Below, piece after piece: positions 25,768 to 32,995 of a DNA stretch of 33,078 bases. The translations under genes were made by a program, and so were the position numbers. The DNA comes from an uncultured Eubacterium sp. (GTDB lineage Bacteria > Bacillota > Clostridia > Peptostreptococcales > Anaerovoracaceae). The stretch spans positions 1 to 33,078 of the forward strand of contig URXI01000009.1 of NCBI GenBank assembly GCA_900551775.1, given 5' to 3'. The notes below the pieces were generated by a model, which searched no databases, was not told the DNA's origin, and saw nothing but the letters and a program-made list of their open reading frames with translations. Position 1 is the first letter of the stretch, and every line of letters begins with the position of its first letter.

Positions 25768-26648
25768 CTAATTTCTCCTGCTATATCTATTACAATCGGT
25801 GAGACGAGCAGCAGACAGTAACAAATCAGAATACATATCGTCTGCGTGTTCATCTCCGGCATGATGACCTTCGGATAAAAATACATCCCCGTCGCCCCTT
25901 TAAATGTTGCCACTGCGACAGGGAACCCTGTTGCTAGCAGAAAGAGAAGCATTCCAACATCTCGCTTCGAGAACTTGAAGAGATGAAAACTGGTTCTTCC
26001 CTTGAGGCCATATCCCCTGGCTTCCATAGAGTCTGCACTCTCGATAGAGGCTTCCAGTGACCAGGCAATCAAAATGGAAATTTCTTTTAGCAGTTGTCTC
26101 GCTTTCATAATCAATCCGCCCTGGCGATTTCCTCTCCCCATACATTTTTGACCGAGAGATATTTCCGCAAATCGGCTCTTCAGCAACGGCACAAAACGGA
26201 ATATCATGGACAGTGTCAGTCCCAGCACCGGCGCCACTTTGCCAAACAGGTAAATCAGCTTGTCAGCAGTCATGACGACGTTGAAACAGGAAAACCAGAC
26301 GATGACAGAAATCAACATGATTCCGCCTGCAACTCCGTAACAGATGGCCTCCAACGTGATTCGATTGGTGTTGATATAGAACAGCACAGTCTCTCCGTTG
26401 TTATTGAAAAACATGTTAATGAGCACCATGATAACCAACATGGCAATGCTCATGACAAGGTTCAGCTTGATACCACTTTTTCCTTTTAACAAAATGGAAT
26501 AAACCCACGAAGCCAAAAATGTCACCGCTAAAAAATATGGTGATATGGAAAACATGGTGATTCCCACGGTCAACAAGAAATACAACATATTCACGAAAGG
26601 ATGATAAGAACAGAATTCTGCACTCTCACCCAGACCTTTACTTCTCAT
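25740..26648 (-). CDS. ECF transporter transmembrane coupling protein EcfT
   Basis: 302 residues with four to five N-terminal membrane helices, a cytoplasmic coupling region and C-terminal helices. The coupling region contains the EcfT motif SMEARGYG (about 210-217), whose Ala-Arg-Gly contacts the ATPases. CbiQ/EcfT family membership is clear. The gene overlaps the upstream HNH-repeat gene by 11 bases and the downstream ATPase gene by 28, so the operon is tightly coupled behind riboswitch 6. It links the fused ATPase to the S component in the membrane. Confidence 0.93.
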   Translation of the reverse strand: MRSKGLGESAEFCSYHPFVNMLYFLLTVGITMFSISPYFLAVTFLASWVYSILLKGKSGIKLNLVMSIAMLVIMVLINMFFNNNGETVLFYINTNRITLEAICYGVAGGIMLISVIVWFSCFNVVMTADKLIYLFGKVAPVLGLTLSMIFRFVPLLKSRFAEISLGQKCMGRGNRQGGLIMKARQLLKEISILIAWSLEASIESADSMEARGYGLKGRTSFHLFKFSKRDVGMLLFLLATGFPVAVATFKGATGMYFYPKVIMPEMNTQTICILICYCLLLVSPIVIDIAGEIRWRQLDLKM

Positions 26649-27681
26649 TTTCTTTCCTGTCCTTGATCATCTTGTGATACTCCTTCGGGTTAATTCCAAT
26701 TTGGTAGAGAACGTTAGCCCAGGAGCCGCACGCTTCCTGCAGGCGCAGACGCAGCTCCTTGGGAACGTCTTTTTTGCCGGGAATCGCTTTTGTCTGCTTG
26801 TAAATCGACTCTACCTTTTTTAAATCGTCCTTGTCCTGTTCCGAAAGGTTCAGGACCCTGTAATAACAATTATAGAGGCTGTTGGAATGTCCGTCCCGAT
26901 TCTTTTCTTTTCTGTAGTCGATATAGATGCCGTGGAAAGGTCTGATTCTCACTACTGGTTCCAGTCCGATCTGAAACAAAGCATTCCTCCACGAGCCACA
27001 TCTTTTGATCAGCGCTCGCTTTACCTCTATGTCGATTTCATCGTGAATCGGACTGCGCCCCAGTTCATAAGCAAAGGATTTGACGTTATCAAGCATTGTA
27101 AGATATGCCGGCTCCAGATTCTCAATCTTATAGACGACTTCCTCATTCAAAACAGCCGGATCGATATTGGCGGCTTCTATGACTCTGCCCCAGTCGTTGT
27201 AGTATCGTTTGATCTCTGCACATACATCGGGCATATCTTTTGGATGGGGGATTTTTCCCAGTTCTAACGCTTTTTCCCTGACTTTTGTGAGAAGTCCCTC
27301 CAAGTGTTTACGCTCTTCTTCAATCTGCGCTAAGGTTTTACCGCCACTCCCGGCAGCAGCCGTCAGTCCTGCCGCTTTCATGGCATAGGGCCACCGCTTA
27401 AATCTTTTCTTTATGTAATCCCGCATCACCCAAAACAATTCTTTTTGTGCCGGCGCATGGTCCATCTGTTCCGCCTCTGATCGTATATAATTGAGCAGTT
27501 CTTCGTCGGTAAAGCTCTCGTAAACAGCATTACCCCTAGCGCAGGATGTGGCATAATTTTTCCAAATCGCAGAATTGCGATTATTCTTCTGGAAGTTCTT
27601 ATCCTCATTTTTCGCCAGCTTGTTGATTAGCAGTTCCTTCAACCGTAAGATATCTTTTTCGTCTAATTTCTCGTCCTTCAT
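26638..27681 (-). CDS. Four-repeat HNH-associated-repeat protein, first gene of the B12 ECF operon
   Basis: 347 residues, soluble and basic, without signal peptide. Four ~45-residue repeats (about 60-107, 130-175, 198-242, 287-332) share the pattern of an E-LG-xP--EI helix, then a basic helix, then W, then A-xxxxGL-P. The clearest cores are CGSWRNALFQIGLEP (228-242) and CGSWANVLYQIGINP (318-332). This matches the 'homing endonuclease associated repeat' family (HNH_repeat), small helical units thought to bind DNA. No HNH nuclease motif is present, so it is not an endonuclease as it stands. GAGGG precedes the ATG. It is the first gene after riboswitch 6 and overlaps EcfT, so it is made together with the importer. 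A DNA-binding regulator is the best guess, not established. Confidence 0.75.
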   Translation of the reverse strand: MKDEKLDEKDILRLKELLINKLAKNEDKNFQKNNRNSAIWKNYATSCARGNAVYESFTDEELLNYIRSEAEQMDHAPAQKELFWVMRDYIKKRFKRWPYAMKAAGLTAAAGSGGKTLAQIEEERKHLEGLLTKVREKALELGKIPHPKDMPDVCAEIKRYYNDWGRVIEAANIDPAVLNEEVVYKIENLEPAYLTMLDNVKSFAYELGRSPIHDEIDIEVKRALIKRCGSWRNALFQIGLEPVVRIRPFHGIYIDYRKEKNRDGHSNSLYNCYYRVLNLSEQDKDDLKKVESIYKQTKAIPGKKDVPKELRLRLQEACGSWANVLYQIGINPKEYHKMIKDRKENEK

Positions 27682-27719
27682 TCTTTCCCTCTTTTAATTT
27701 TCAATATCATGTGTGCAAA

Positions 27720-27750
27720 GAAAAAAACTGTAGCACAAATATGCTACAGT
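27720..27750 (-). terminator. Riboswitch 6 expression-platform terminator
   Basis: Minus strand ACTGTAGC-ATATTTGT-GCTACAGT followed by T6 and preceded by the shared AATACGG element, 38 bases upstream of the first ORF. Confidence 0.92.
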
Positions 27751-27808
27751 CCGTATTTCTGTAATACTATGATCTTATTGATTTTTCGATAACCGTCGAA
27801 AATGTCAA

Positions 27809-27980
27809 TCTATTTCTAGCAGGTCTTCTGGCTCAGGTATCGTAACGTTATCTCCCTTCCCGGAAATCACAGAATTCCAGTGGTTTAACAGATATCGCTC
27901 CTCCAATACAGCGGCGGCAACCGCCAGGACTTTCACCTGCTTCCCTCTTAGCCAATATAGAAATTGGAACATGAAATAGG
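27809..27980 (-). promoter_or_regulatory. Cobalamin riboswitch 6 (divergent core)
   Basis: Minus-strand aptamer with P1 arms at about 27811-27817 and 27973-27979, AGAGGGAAGCAGGTG and a closing GCCAGAAGACCTGC box. The core differs from the other five: GGCGGTTGCCGCCGCTGTA replaces GCGGTCCCGCCACTGTAA, and the closing box has GAAGACC instead of GAGACC context. It controls the ECF importer operon. Confidence 0.93.
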
Positions 27981-28007
27981 TCTTATATTCTTTTTAATGG
28001 TAAGAAC

Positions 28008-28036
28008 ATTGTATCACGACTAAGTAAAAATTGCAA
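28008..28036 (-). promoter_or_regulatory. Sigma-A promoter P6 for riboswitch 6
   Basis: Minus strand TTGCAA (28036-28031), 17-base spacer, TACAAT (28013-28008). It starts 12 bases after the stop codon of the SGNH-like gene with no terminator between. Confidence 0.75.
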
Positions 28037-28048
28037 TTGCAGAAAAGA

Positions 28049-28651
28049 CTACGATATCATATTAATTGAACTTACTAGTCCGATTCCATCGCCGTAAGCT
28101 TCGTAGCCGCTGCGCATGGGATACACGATTCTGCGCCATAAAGCGATCTGCGCATCGATCGTCGGATCGCCGTCTTCGTCAAAAATGGCTTCTCGCAGGA
28201 CGCCCTTTTCATCTACCAGTTCAAACATCAAATCAATATATTCGACGCCGGTCTCTGCTGCAATTTCCCTAATCTGATTGTTCATCGCTTTTACCCGTTC
28301 CGAATCGCCTAAAAGCGATAACAGATATATTTTACATTTCTTCTGATCAGCCTTGATTTCTTCAATCAAAGTTATATATTCATCATGAAACGCAGCATTC
28401 TCCTCCTCGCCCAGACCCAGAAACAAGTTCCTGGGCGCAAGGTCTTTGACGCAATCCCGATAAGCGTTCACTGCCTTCGCAATCGTCAAATGTTCAAAGC
28501 TGCGATTATAAATTTTGTAGATACAATTGAACCGCTGTGCGAATTCGCCGAAGTCCATTCCGGCAAGGAGTGTGGATCCGAGAAAGACCGTCTCTCCCTT
28601 CTGTGCGATACGATTAAGCTGCAAGTATTTCTTTAACTGTTTTTCCATCAT
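28049..28651 (-). CDS. SGNH/GDSL-hydrolase-like protein, possibly degenerate
   Basis: 200 residues, cytoplasmic by composition. The fold resembles the SGNH hydrolases: an N-terminal ETVFLGSTLLAGM strand-loop where active members have GDS, a central alpha/beta region ending CKIYLLSLL, then NNQIREIAAETGVEYIDLMFEL and a C-terminal DGDPT where active members have D-x-H. The nucleophile position reads GST and the Asp-x-x-His pair is not evident, so catalysis is doubtful. Start at 28651 (9 bases after GAGG) is preferred over the upstream TTG at 28657; the gene overlaps the preceding membrane-protein gene by 38 bases and is probably translated with it. Substrate unknown. Confidence 0.6.
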   Translation of the reverse strand: MMEKQLKKYLQLNRIAQKGETVFLGSTLLAGMDFGEFAQRFNCIYKIYNRSFEHLTIAKAVNAYRDCVKDLAPRNLFLGLGEEENAAFHDEYITLIEEIKADQKKCKIYLLSLLGDSERVKAMNNQIREIAAETGVEYIDLMFELVDEKGVLREAIFDEDGDPTIDAQIALWRRIVYPMRSGYEAYGDGIGLVSSINMIS

Positions 28652-28928
28652 TGGCAAGTTCCTCTTTCCGATCTAACTTTCTATTTCTAAAGTAAAGCAT
28701 CATATCTACAGATACCATGACCAGATTGATAACATACAATGCTAATACGTAATTGATATTGCCACCTGTAATCTTACTCATAATCCCGCAGATATATCCG
28801 ATGATAATCGCGTAAGTAAAGACCACGCTTTTTCCTTTTGCGGTTCTCGCACGATAGGACTTGACGACAGAAATCGGCCAAGAACATCCAAAACAAATCA
28901 GCATTAACGTTTCAAAAATCTGTGACAT
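28614..28928 (-). CDS. Small PQ-loop/SemiSWEET-like membrane protein
   Basis: 104 residues with three predicted membrane helices (about 5-22, 37-55, 60-80) and a charged C-terminal tail. The SWPISVVKSYRARTAKGKS segment after helix 1 resembles the PQ-loop region of SemiSWEET-type half-transporters. Start at 28928 is set by AGGAGG 8 bases upstream. It forms an operon with the SGNH-like gene and is divergent from the LysR gene, which may regulate it. Transport substrate is unknown; the family assignment is tentative. Confidence 0.6.
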   Translation of the reverse strand: MSQIFETLMLICFGCSWPISVVKSYRARTAKGKSVVFTYAIIIGYICGIMSKITGGNINYVLALYVINLVMVSVDMMLYFRNRKLDRKEELANDGKTVKEILAA

Positions 28929-28979
28929 TTCACTTGCCTCCTGTAAACTCTGCAATTAATTTTATTTTTCACTTTATAA

Positions 28980-28997
28980 TAGCATCATTTTATGCTA
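28980..28997. promoter_or_regulatory. Inverted repeat in the LysR intergenic region, candidate operator
   Basis: TAGCAT-CATTTT-ATGCTA is a perfect 6-bp inverted repeat, containing the T-N11-A spacing used by LysR-type regulators, in the 131-base gap between the LysR gene and the divergent membrane-protein operon. TATAAT boxes flank it (28975-28980 and 29001-29006 on the plus strand). Confidence 0.5.
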
Positions 28998-29059
28998 ATG
29001 TATAATATATATATTTTATGATTTTGATAATTTAGAAGTTATGAATGGAGTGTTTGAAA

Positions 29060-29926
29060 ATGGAACTTCTGCAATTGAGATACTTTCTCGTAACAGCACA
29101 ATATCAGCATATGACAAAGGCTGCTGACTTTCTCCATATTGCACAGCCTGCGTTGAGCCAGTCCATCAAAAGACTGGAAAAAGAATTGGGCGTCAGTCTC
29201 TTTATCCGTTCAGGCCGAAATATCAGACTCAGTGACGAAGGAATCCTCCTGGCCGAAAAATTAGAGCCAGTAATGAAAACTCTAGATGAAATACCAGGAG
29301 AATTGACCTATGCCGCTGAGATGGCCGCTAGAACGATCAAGCTGAACATCCTCTCGGCCTCCGAAATGATCACTGACATAGTTATATTATACAAGGAGCG
29401 ATGCCCAGAAGTAAACTTCCAACTTTCCCAAAAAATCGACAATAAAGACTGGGATATCCGTGTCTCCACAGTCATACCCGATCAAAACGCGAAGACGACC
29501 CATACCGTCTTAAAGGAAGAGATCTACCTTGCCGTTCCCGTCGACTCCCCCTTTGCAATGAGAAAATCGATCAGGTTAGATGAAGTCTGTGATGCGTCCT
29601 TCATCTGCCACGACCGAACCAAGCCTTTTTCCATCCTGACCACCGGTTGGTGTATGAGCTGCGGTTTCGAACCGAAGATCGTCTTTGAAAGCGACAGTCC
29701 TTCCACGGTGAGAGATTTGATCGGCGCCGGCATGGGCGTTGCATTCTGGCCCGCTTATTCCTGGGGGAAACAGCGCAGCAACAAAGTCAAGCTGCTTCAC
29801 ATCACACACCCTGACTGTACGCGCCAAATTTACGTTGCACAAAAAAAAGAGAAATCGTCCTCGCCATTAAAGAACGATTTCTATGAATTCATGACGGCTT
29901 ACCTCAACGATCTGCAATCATCATGA
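29060..29926 (+). CDS. LysR-family transcriptional regulator
   Basis: 288 residues. The N-terminal winged helix-turn-helix (about 1-60) is typical: LLQLRYFLVTAQYQHMTKAA, then QPALSQSIKRLEKELG and LFIRSGRNIRLSDEG. An effector-binding domain of the periplasmic-binding-protein fold occupies about 88-285, with GAGMGVAFWPAYSW as its family-typical late segment. The only plus-strand gene here. The start at 29060 has GGAG 10 bases upstream. It is divergent from the PQ-loop/SGNH-like operon, the usual target arrangement, and its last 23 bases overlap the convergent peptidase gene. The ligand cannot be predicted. Confidence 0.95.
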   Translation: MELLQLRYFLVTAQYQHMTKAADFLHIAQPALSQSIKRLEKELGVSLFIRSGRNIRLSDEGILLAEKLEPVMKTLDEIPGELTYAAEMAARTIKLNILSASEMITDIVILYKERCPEVNFQLSQKIDNKDWDIRVSTVIPDQNAKTTHTVLKEEIYLAVPVDSPFAMRKSIRLDEVCDASFICHDRTKPFSILTTGWCMSCGFEPKIVFESDSPSTVRDLIGAGMGVAFWPAYSWGKQRSNKVKLLHITHPDCTRQIYVAQKKEKSSSPLKNDFYEFMTAYLNDLQSS

Positions 29927-31025
29927 TGGTCTTCAAGATCAGCTGGAAGCGCTGTTCTATCGAGGAAATGACCATGTACTCCTTATCACTGTGGTAATTG
30001 CCGCCCACAGGGCCACACCCGTCCATCACAGAGACAGACATCCCTCCCAAGTGATTGGCGTCGGAGCCGCCTCCTGTGTGGACAAATGCTGGAGCTTCCT
30101 GCCCCAGTTCCGCTGCCGCCGTCTTCATGATCTCTATCATTTCCTCTGTACTATTGTTTGGCGTCATCGGAGGAAACCCTCCTTTTCTCTCCCAGATAAT
30201 TTTGACACCATCCACTCTGGGATACGCTGCCATCTCATCGAAAGCCCTTTCGATTCGCTGTAGTTCGCTCTCTTTCGTATATCTGAGGTCGATGAGCATT
30301 TCCGCATGCTCCGCTACCACATTAGATGCGCTGCCGCCCTTAACGATACCTGGATTGAGGGTCGTCCCCTGCGCTGGTGCATTGAGATTTGTCAATGCCC
30401 AGATCCATCTGGCCATCTCAATGACTGCACTGGCGCCCCTCTCCGGTGCAACGCCAGCATGAGCCGGTATTCCCTGGAAAATGACATGATAGTCGTAGAC
30501 CCCTTTCCGTTCCTTGACAAAGGCGCCAGTCTCTCTTCCAGGTTCAAAGTTAAAGCAATATTTCGCCTTTGATCCTAATTCTTTTATCCAGTCTACAGAG
30601 TCCGCAGAGCCGATTTCCTCATCACTGTTAAGCGCAATGCAGAGGTTTATGGGAAGTGCATGCTTCTTAATCTCCTCCGCCAGATAGAATGCCAGTAACG
30701 CACCGCTCTTCATATCAGCTGCCCCAGGACCCAATGCCCTTCCGCCATCTATTGCAAAGGGGCGCTCCGACGCAGTTCCTTTTGGAAAAACAGTGTCCAG
30801 GTGTCCCATAAACAAAACATCTATCTCCTCGTCTTTTCTGATAAAATTTCTGGCTTCCACATGTGGATGTTTTCCCGCTTCCCTGCTAATTCTCACAGTA
30901 AAGCCTGCATCTTCAAATTTTCCAGCAAAATATTCCGCCATTTTTCGGCAGCCCTCTAAGTCATCGCTGCCGCTGTCTATGTTGACGATTTCTTTTAAAT
31001 CTTTTAAATATTGTTCAAAATTCAT
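29904..31025 (-). CDS. M20 family metallopeptidase, carboxypeptidase G2-like
   Basis: 373 residues, cytoplasmic, full-length for the family. The two-metal site is intact: GHLDTV (His75, Asp77), Asp104 in GAADMKSG, Glu136/Glu137 in SDEEIGS, Glu161 in NFEPGRE and His345 near the end (NYHSDKE). The dimerisation-domain His189 (IPAHAGVAPE) is also present. The sequence pattern is closest to glutamate carboxypeptidase/CPG2-type enzymes that remove C-terminal glutamate or cleave small amide conjugates; the exact substrate is open. Start at 31025 follows GGGAGG by 5 bases. It lies 30 bases after the PadR gene and may be the last gene of that operon. The 3' ends of this gene and LysR overlap by 23 bases. 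Confidence 0.93.
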   Translation of the reverse strand: MNFEQYLKDLKEIVNIDSGSDDLEGCRKMAEYFAGKFEDAGFTVRISREAGKHPHVEARNFIRKDEEIDVLFMGHLDTVFPKGTASERPFAIDGGRALGPGAADMKSGALLAFYLAEEIKKHALPINLCIALNSDEEIGSADSVDWIKELGSKAKYCFNFEPGRETGAFVKERKGVYDYHVIFQGIPAHAGVAPERGASAVIEMARWIWALTNLNAPAQGTTLNPGIVKGGSASNVVAEHAEMLIDLRYTKESELQRIERAFDEMAAYPRVDGVKIIWERKGGFPPMTPNNSTEEMIEIMKTAAAELGQEAPAFVHTGGGSDANHLGGMSVSVMDGCGPVGGNYHSDKEYMVISSIEQRFQLILKTIMMIADR

Positions 31026-31055
31026 CAAATCCTCCCTTTATACCACCGTTCTTCT

Positions 31056-31526
31056 TTATACCGGCAGCAGGCCCTTTTTCCCTAAACTGCCAAAACTTCG
31101 TTTTGGCTTGGCTTCTTCGTGCGACACCTGTGTTTTGGCTTTCTCCTTTGCTGCTACAGCAACTGGTTCTTCTTTCTTTCCGCCGCCATCATCAGGGGGT
31201 TCCTTCCGATTTCCATCAAATTCAAAGAATTTTTTTCCATCCTCTACCAAGTGATTGAGCCTGGTATATTCCTCTTGAAGGATCTCGCCCCCTTTTTCCG
31301 TAATCTTGTAGATTTTTCTCCTGTTTTCCTCAGCAACTTGTGTAATGATATCCTCTCTTTCAAAGCGGCTAAGCAACGAGTAGAGCGTACCCGCCCCAAT
31401 TGCCACTCTGCCGTCAGTCAACTCATCCACCATCTGCATGATTCCATAACCGTGGTTTTCGTTGAGCAGCGAAAGCAGTATATAATACATCGGCTCTGTC
31501 AGTGATTTTAATTGTTCACGTGCCAT
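31056..31526 (-). CDS. PadR-family transcriptional repressor
   Basis: 156 residues. The N-terminal PadR winged helix (about 1-85) is clear: LTEPMYYILLSLLNENHGYGIMQMV, then IGAGTLYSLLSRFE and RRKIYKITEKG. The usual second helical dimerisation region is followed by an unusual charged, low-complexity tail (about 105-156) rich in Lys, Glu, Pro and Ala. A good AAGGAGG site precedes the ATG. Third in a string with two DUF2812-related genes; PadR and DUF2812 genes are habitual partners in Firmicutes. It probably represses the promoter at 32725-32753. Confidence 0.92.
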   Translation of the reverse strand: MAREQLKSLTEPMYYILLSLLNENHGYGIMQMVDELTDGRVAIGAGTLYSLLSRFEREDIITQVAEENRRKIYKITEKGGEILQEEYTRLNHLVEDGKKFFEFDGNRKEPPDDGGGKKEEPVAVAAKEKAKTQVSHEEAKPKRSFGSLGKKGLLPV

Positions 31527-31569
31527 AAGAATACCTCCTTCTTCAAATATTCTATGATTCTTTTTGTTC

Positions 31570-31842
31570 TTACGAGATCAGTCCCAACTGGAGTCCTATA
31601 TACGCCATGCCCATCAAACCTCCTAAATAGCCGAACGCCGACAGCAAGGTTCCCGTTACTCGCAGCCATTTTCTGTCCGCTGTCAACGCAAAACATGTAC
31701 CCGACAGCCACAGAATCGGTGCCAGAAGAGAACAGTATACGCTAAAATGTCCAATGATATCTCCCTCCATCTGGTTCAGCATGGCCTCTGCTTCATCTGC
31801 ATTATAGCTGTTATACTTCCAAAGTTTAAATCTGTGTCTCAT
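31570..31842 (-). CDS. Mini DUF2812-like membrane protein
   Basis: 90 residues. The first ~28 residues (HRFKLWKYNSYNADEAEAMLNQM) parallel the start of the neighbouring DUF2812 protein (YKLELWKYGLFDYEDAEKHL), but the rest of the DUF2812 domain is missing. Two membrane segments follow directly (about 33-52 and 60-86). It begins 4 bases after the DUF2812 stop with AGAAGGG upstream. It looks like an internally deleted paralogue that kept the N-terminal motif and a membrane anchor. Function unknown. Confidence 0.75.
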   Translation of the reverse strand: MRHRFKLWKYNSYNADEAEAMLNQMEGDIIGHFSVYCSLLAPILWLSGTCFALTADRKWLRVTGTLLSAFGYLGGLMGMAYIGLQLGLIS

Positions 31843-31846
31843 CCCA

Positions 31847-32671
31847 CTATATCCCTTCTATTAAAAGTAATACAAACCCCGGCGAAATAACACTCATATA
31901 CGTTAACAAAATCCCCGTTACCTCAAAAGGTGTCGCAGCCCGGATAAAACTTCCAAAAAGGAATACAAACGGTGTCACAGCAGTAAGAATGACTCCCAGA
32001 ACGCTAGAATAGATGCTAATGTAACAGTATAGCAAGTATGCAAACAAGCCGACTCCAATAATAACTGCACTGCCGCAAAAAACAAGATCGAGATACCTGT
32101 AAACAACTGGTTTTTTCAGAATAGCTCCTTTCTCTGCATATTCGGCAGCTTTTTTATGAAAAAGATATTCTTTGACTCCCACGATAACGTTCAGCATACC
32201 GATCAAGCAAATTCCTGCAATAGCATAATAACTAGTGGTGCCCCATCCACTTTTAAAATCTTGAAAAAAGTTAAATGCTATAATAATTGCTAATATGACA
32301 AAGCTGCTGACCAAATTATTTGATTCAGCTACTTCTAAAACATTCTGGTATTTCGTCACTTCATCTGTAAAGGGCTGCTTTGCATCCCTATCCGTAGCCT
32401 CAAAGATACACAAGCCACCTCTGATTGCCCTCACCTTACGCCAGCCGGCATCTTCACAAATGCGGACGAAATCTGTATCCTCTTCTTTTATAGGAACAAT
32501 CGAATAGCGTTTTTTGCTGTCTTTCAGCCTTTTTTGATAGACGGCAAAGGGGAACCACTCTGTTGCTATGCCTACTATATCCCAGCCATTTTCGCTCATA
32601 TGATTCAGGTGCTTTTCTGCGTCTTCATAATCAAATAACCCATATTTCCAAAGCTCCAGTTTATACTTCAT
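31847..32671 (-). CDS. DUF2812 domain membrane protein
   Basis: 274 residues. The N-terminal DUF2812 domain (about 1-95) shows the family's LWKYGLFDYEDAEKHLNHMSE start and GWRKVRAIRGGLCIFEA end. Four to five membrane helices follow (about 118-138, 145-165, 184-208, 212-236, 250-272). DUF2812 proteins are regularly co-transcribed with PadR regulators; their activity is not known, with a role in membrane stress or sensing suggested. AGGAGG lies 5 bases before the ATG. First gene of the operon under the promoter at 32725-32753. Confidence 0.9.
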   Translation of the reverse strand: MKYKLELWKYGLFDYEDAEKHLNHMSENGWDIVGIATEWFPFAVYQKRLKDSKKRYSIVPIKEEDTDFVRICEDAGWRKVRAIRGGLCIFEATDRDAKQPFTDEVTKYQNVLEVAESNNLVSSFVILAIIIAFNFFQDFKSGWGTTSYYAIAGICLIGMLNVIVGVKEYLFHKKAAEYAEKGAILKKPVVYRYLDLVFCGSAVIIGVGLFAYLLYCYISIYSSVLGVILTAVTPFVFLFGSFIRAATPFEVTGILLTYMSVISPGFVLLLIEGI

Positions 32672-32688
32672 AGCGGCCTCCTGACTGA

Positions 32689-32734
32689 CATCAATTTATA
32701 TCATCAATCGATATATCTAACATCAATATATCAC
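32689..32734. promoter_or_regulatory. Three direct repeats, candidate PadR operators
   Basis: Three copies of a CATCAAT-then-ATAT element lie at 32689-32703, 32702-32717 and 32721-32734 on the plus strand. The third overlaps the -10 box of the DUF2812 promoter and the others lie just downstream, a position suited to repression by the PadR protein of the same operon. Confidence 0.55.
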
Positions 32735-32753
32735 TACTCAATATAAGTGTCAA
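32725..32753 (-). promoter_or_regulatory. Sigma-A promoter of the DUF2812/PadR operon
   Basis: Minus strand TTGACA (32753-32748), 17-base spacer, TATATT (32730-32725). Confidence 0.85.
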
Positions 32754-32794
32754 TGCAAATTGCAGATATTTATAAATTTCATATCAATCTGATC

Positions 32795-32962
32795 AAACAA
32801 AAAGAAGACCCTGTTTCGGAGTCTTCTTCTTGTTGTTTGACATACGCGCGCTATCAAAAGCATATCTCAATCCATAACAAAACTGAGCAAGTTGAATGTA
32901 ATTTGTTTGTTATTTTTTTAAATTATAAATGCTCTAATTTCACCATAGATTAAAATATCTAT
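32795..32962 (-). ncRNA. Possible small RNA or short leader transcript
   Basis: A consensus-like promoter at 32967-32995 and a terminator at 32799-32834, both minus strand, bracket about 160 bases. The region holds only very short reading frames (one of 7 codons and one of 16 that runs into the terminator), none with a good ribosome site. A small RNA is the simplest reading; a decayed gene is the alternative. Confidence 0.4.
32799..32834. terminator. Bidirectional terminator
   Basis: GAAGAC and GTCTTC arms with inner pairing form a stem, with a T-rich tract on both sides: TTCTTGTTG on the plus strand, TTTTTGTTTGA on the minus strand. On the minus strand it ends the short transcript started at 32967-32995. 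Confidence 0.75.
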
Positions 32963-32966
32963 ATAT

Positions 32967-32995
32967 ATGATATAAGTTTTTTTACTTTTTGTCAA
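32967..32995 (-). promoter_or_regulatory. Sigma-A-type promoter at the right edge
   Basis: Minus strand TTGACA (32995-32990), 17-base AT-rich spacer, TATCAT (32972-32967). Bases 33000-33078 beyond it are GC-richer, but I recognise no gene there. Confidence 0.65.

Noticed and set aside
26638..27681. Active HNH homing endonuclease
   Set aside because: Only the accessory helical repeats are present; no HNH catalytic motif is found.
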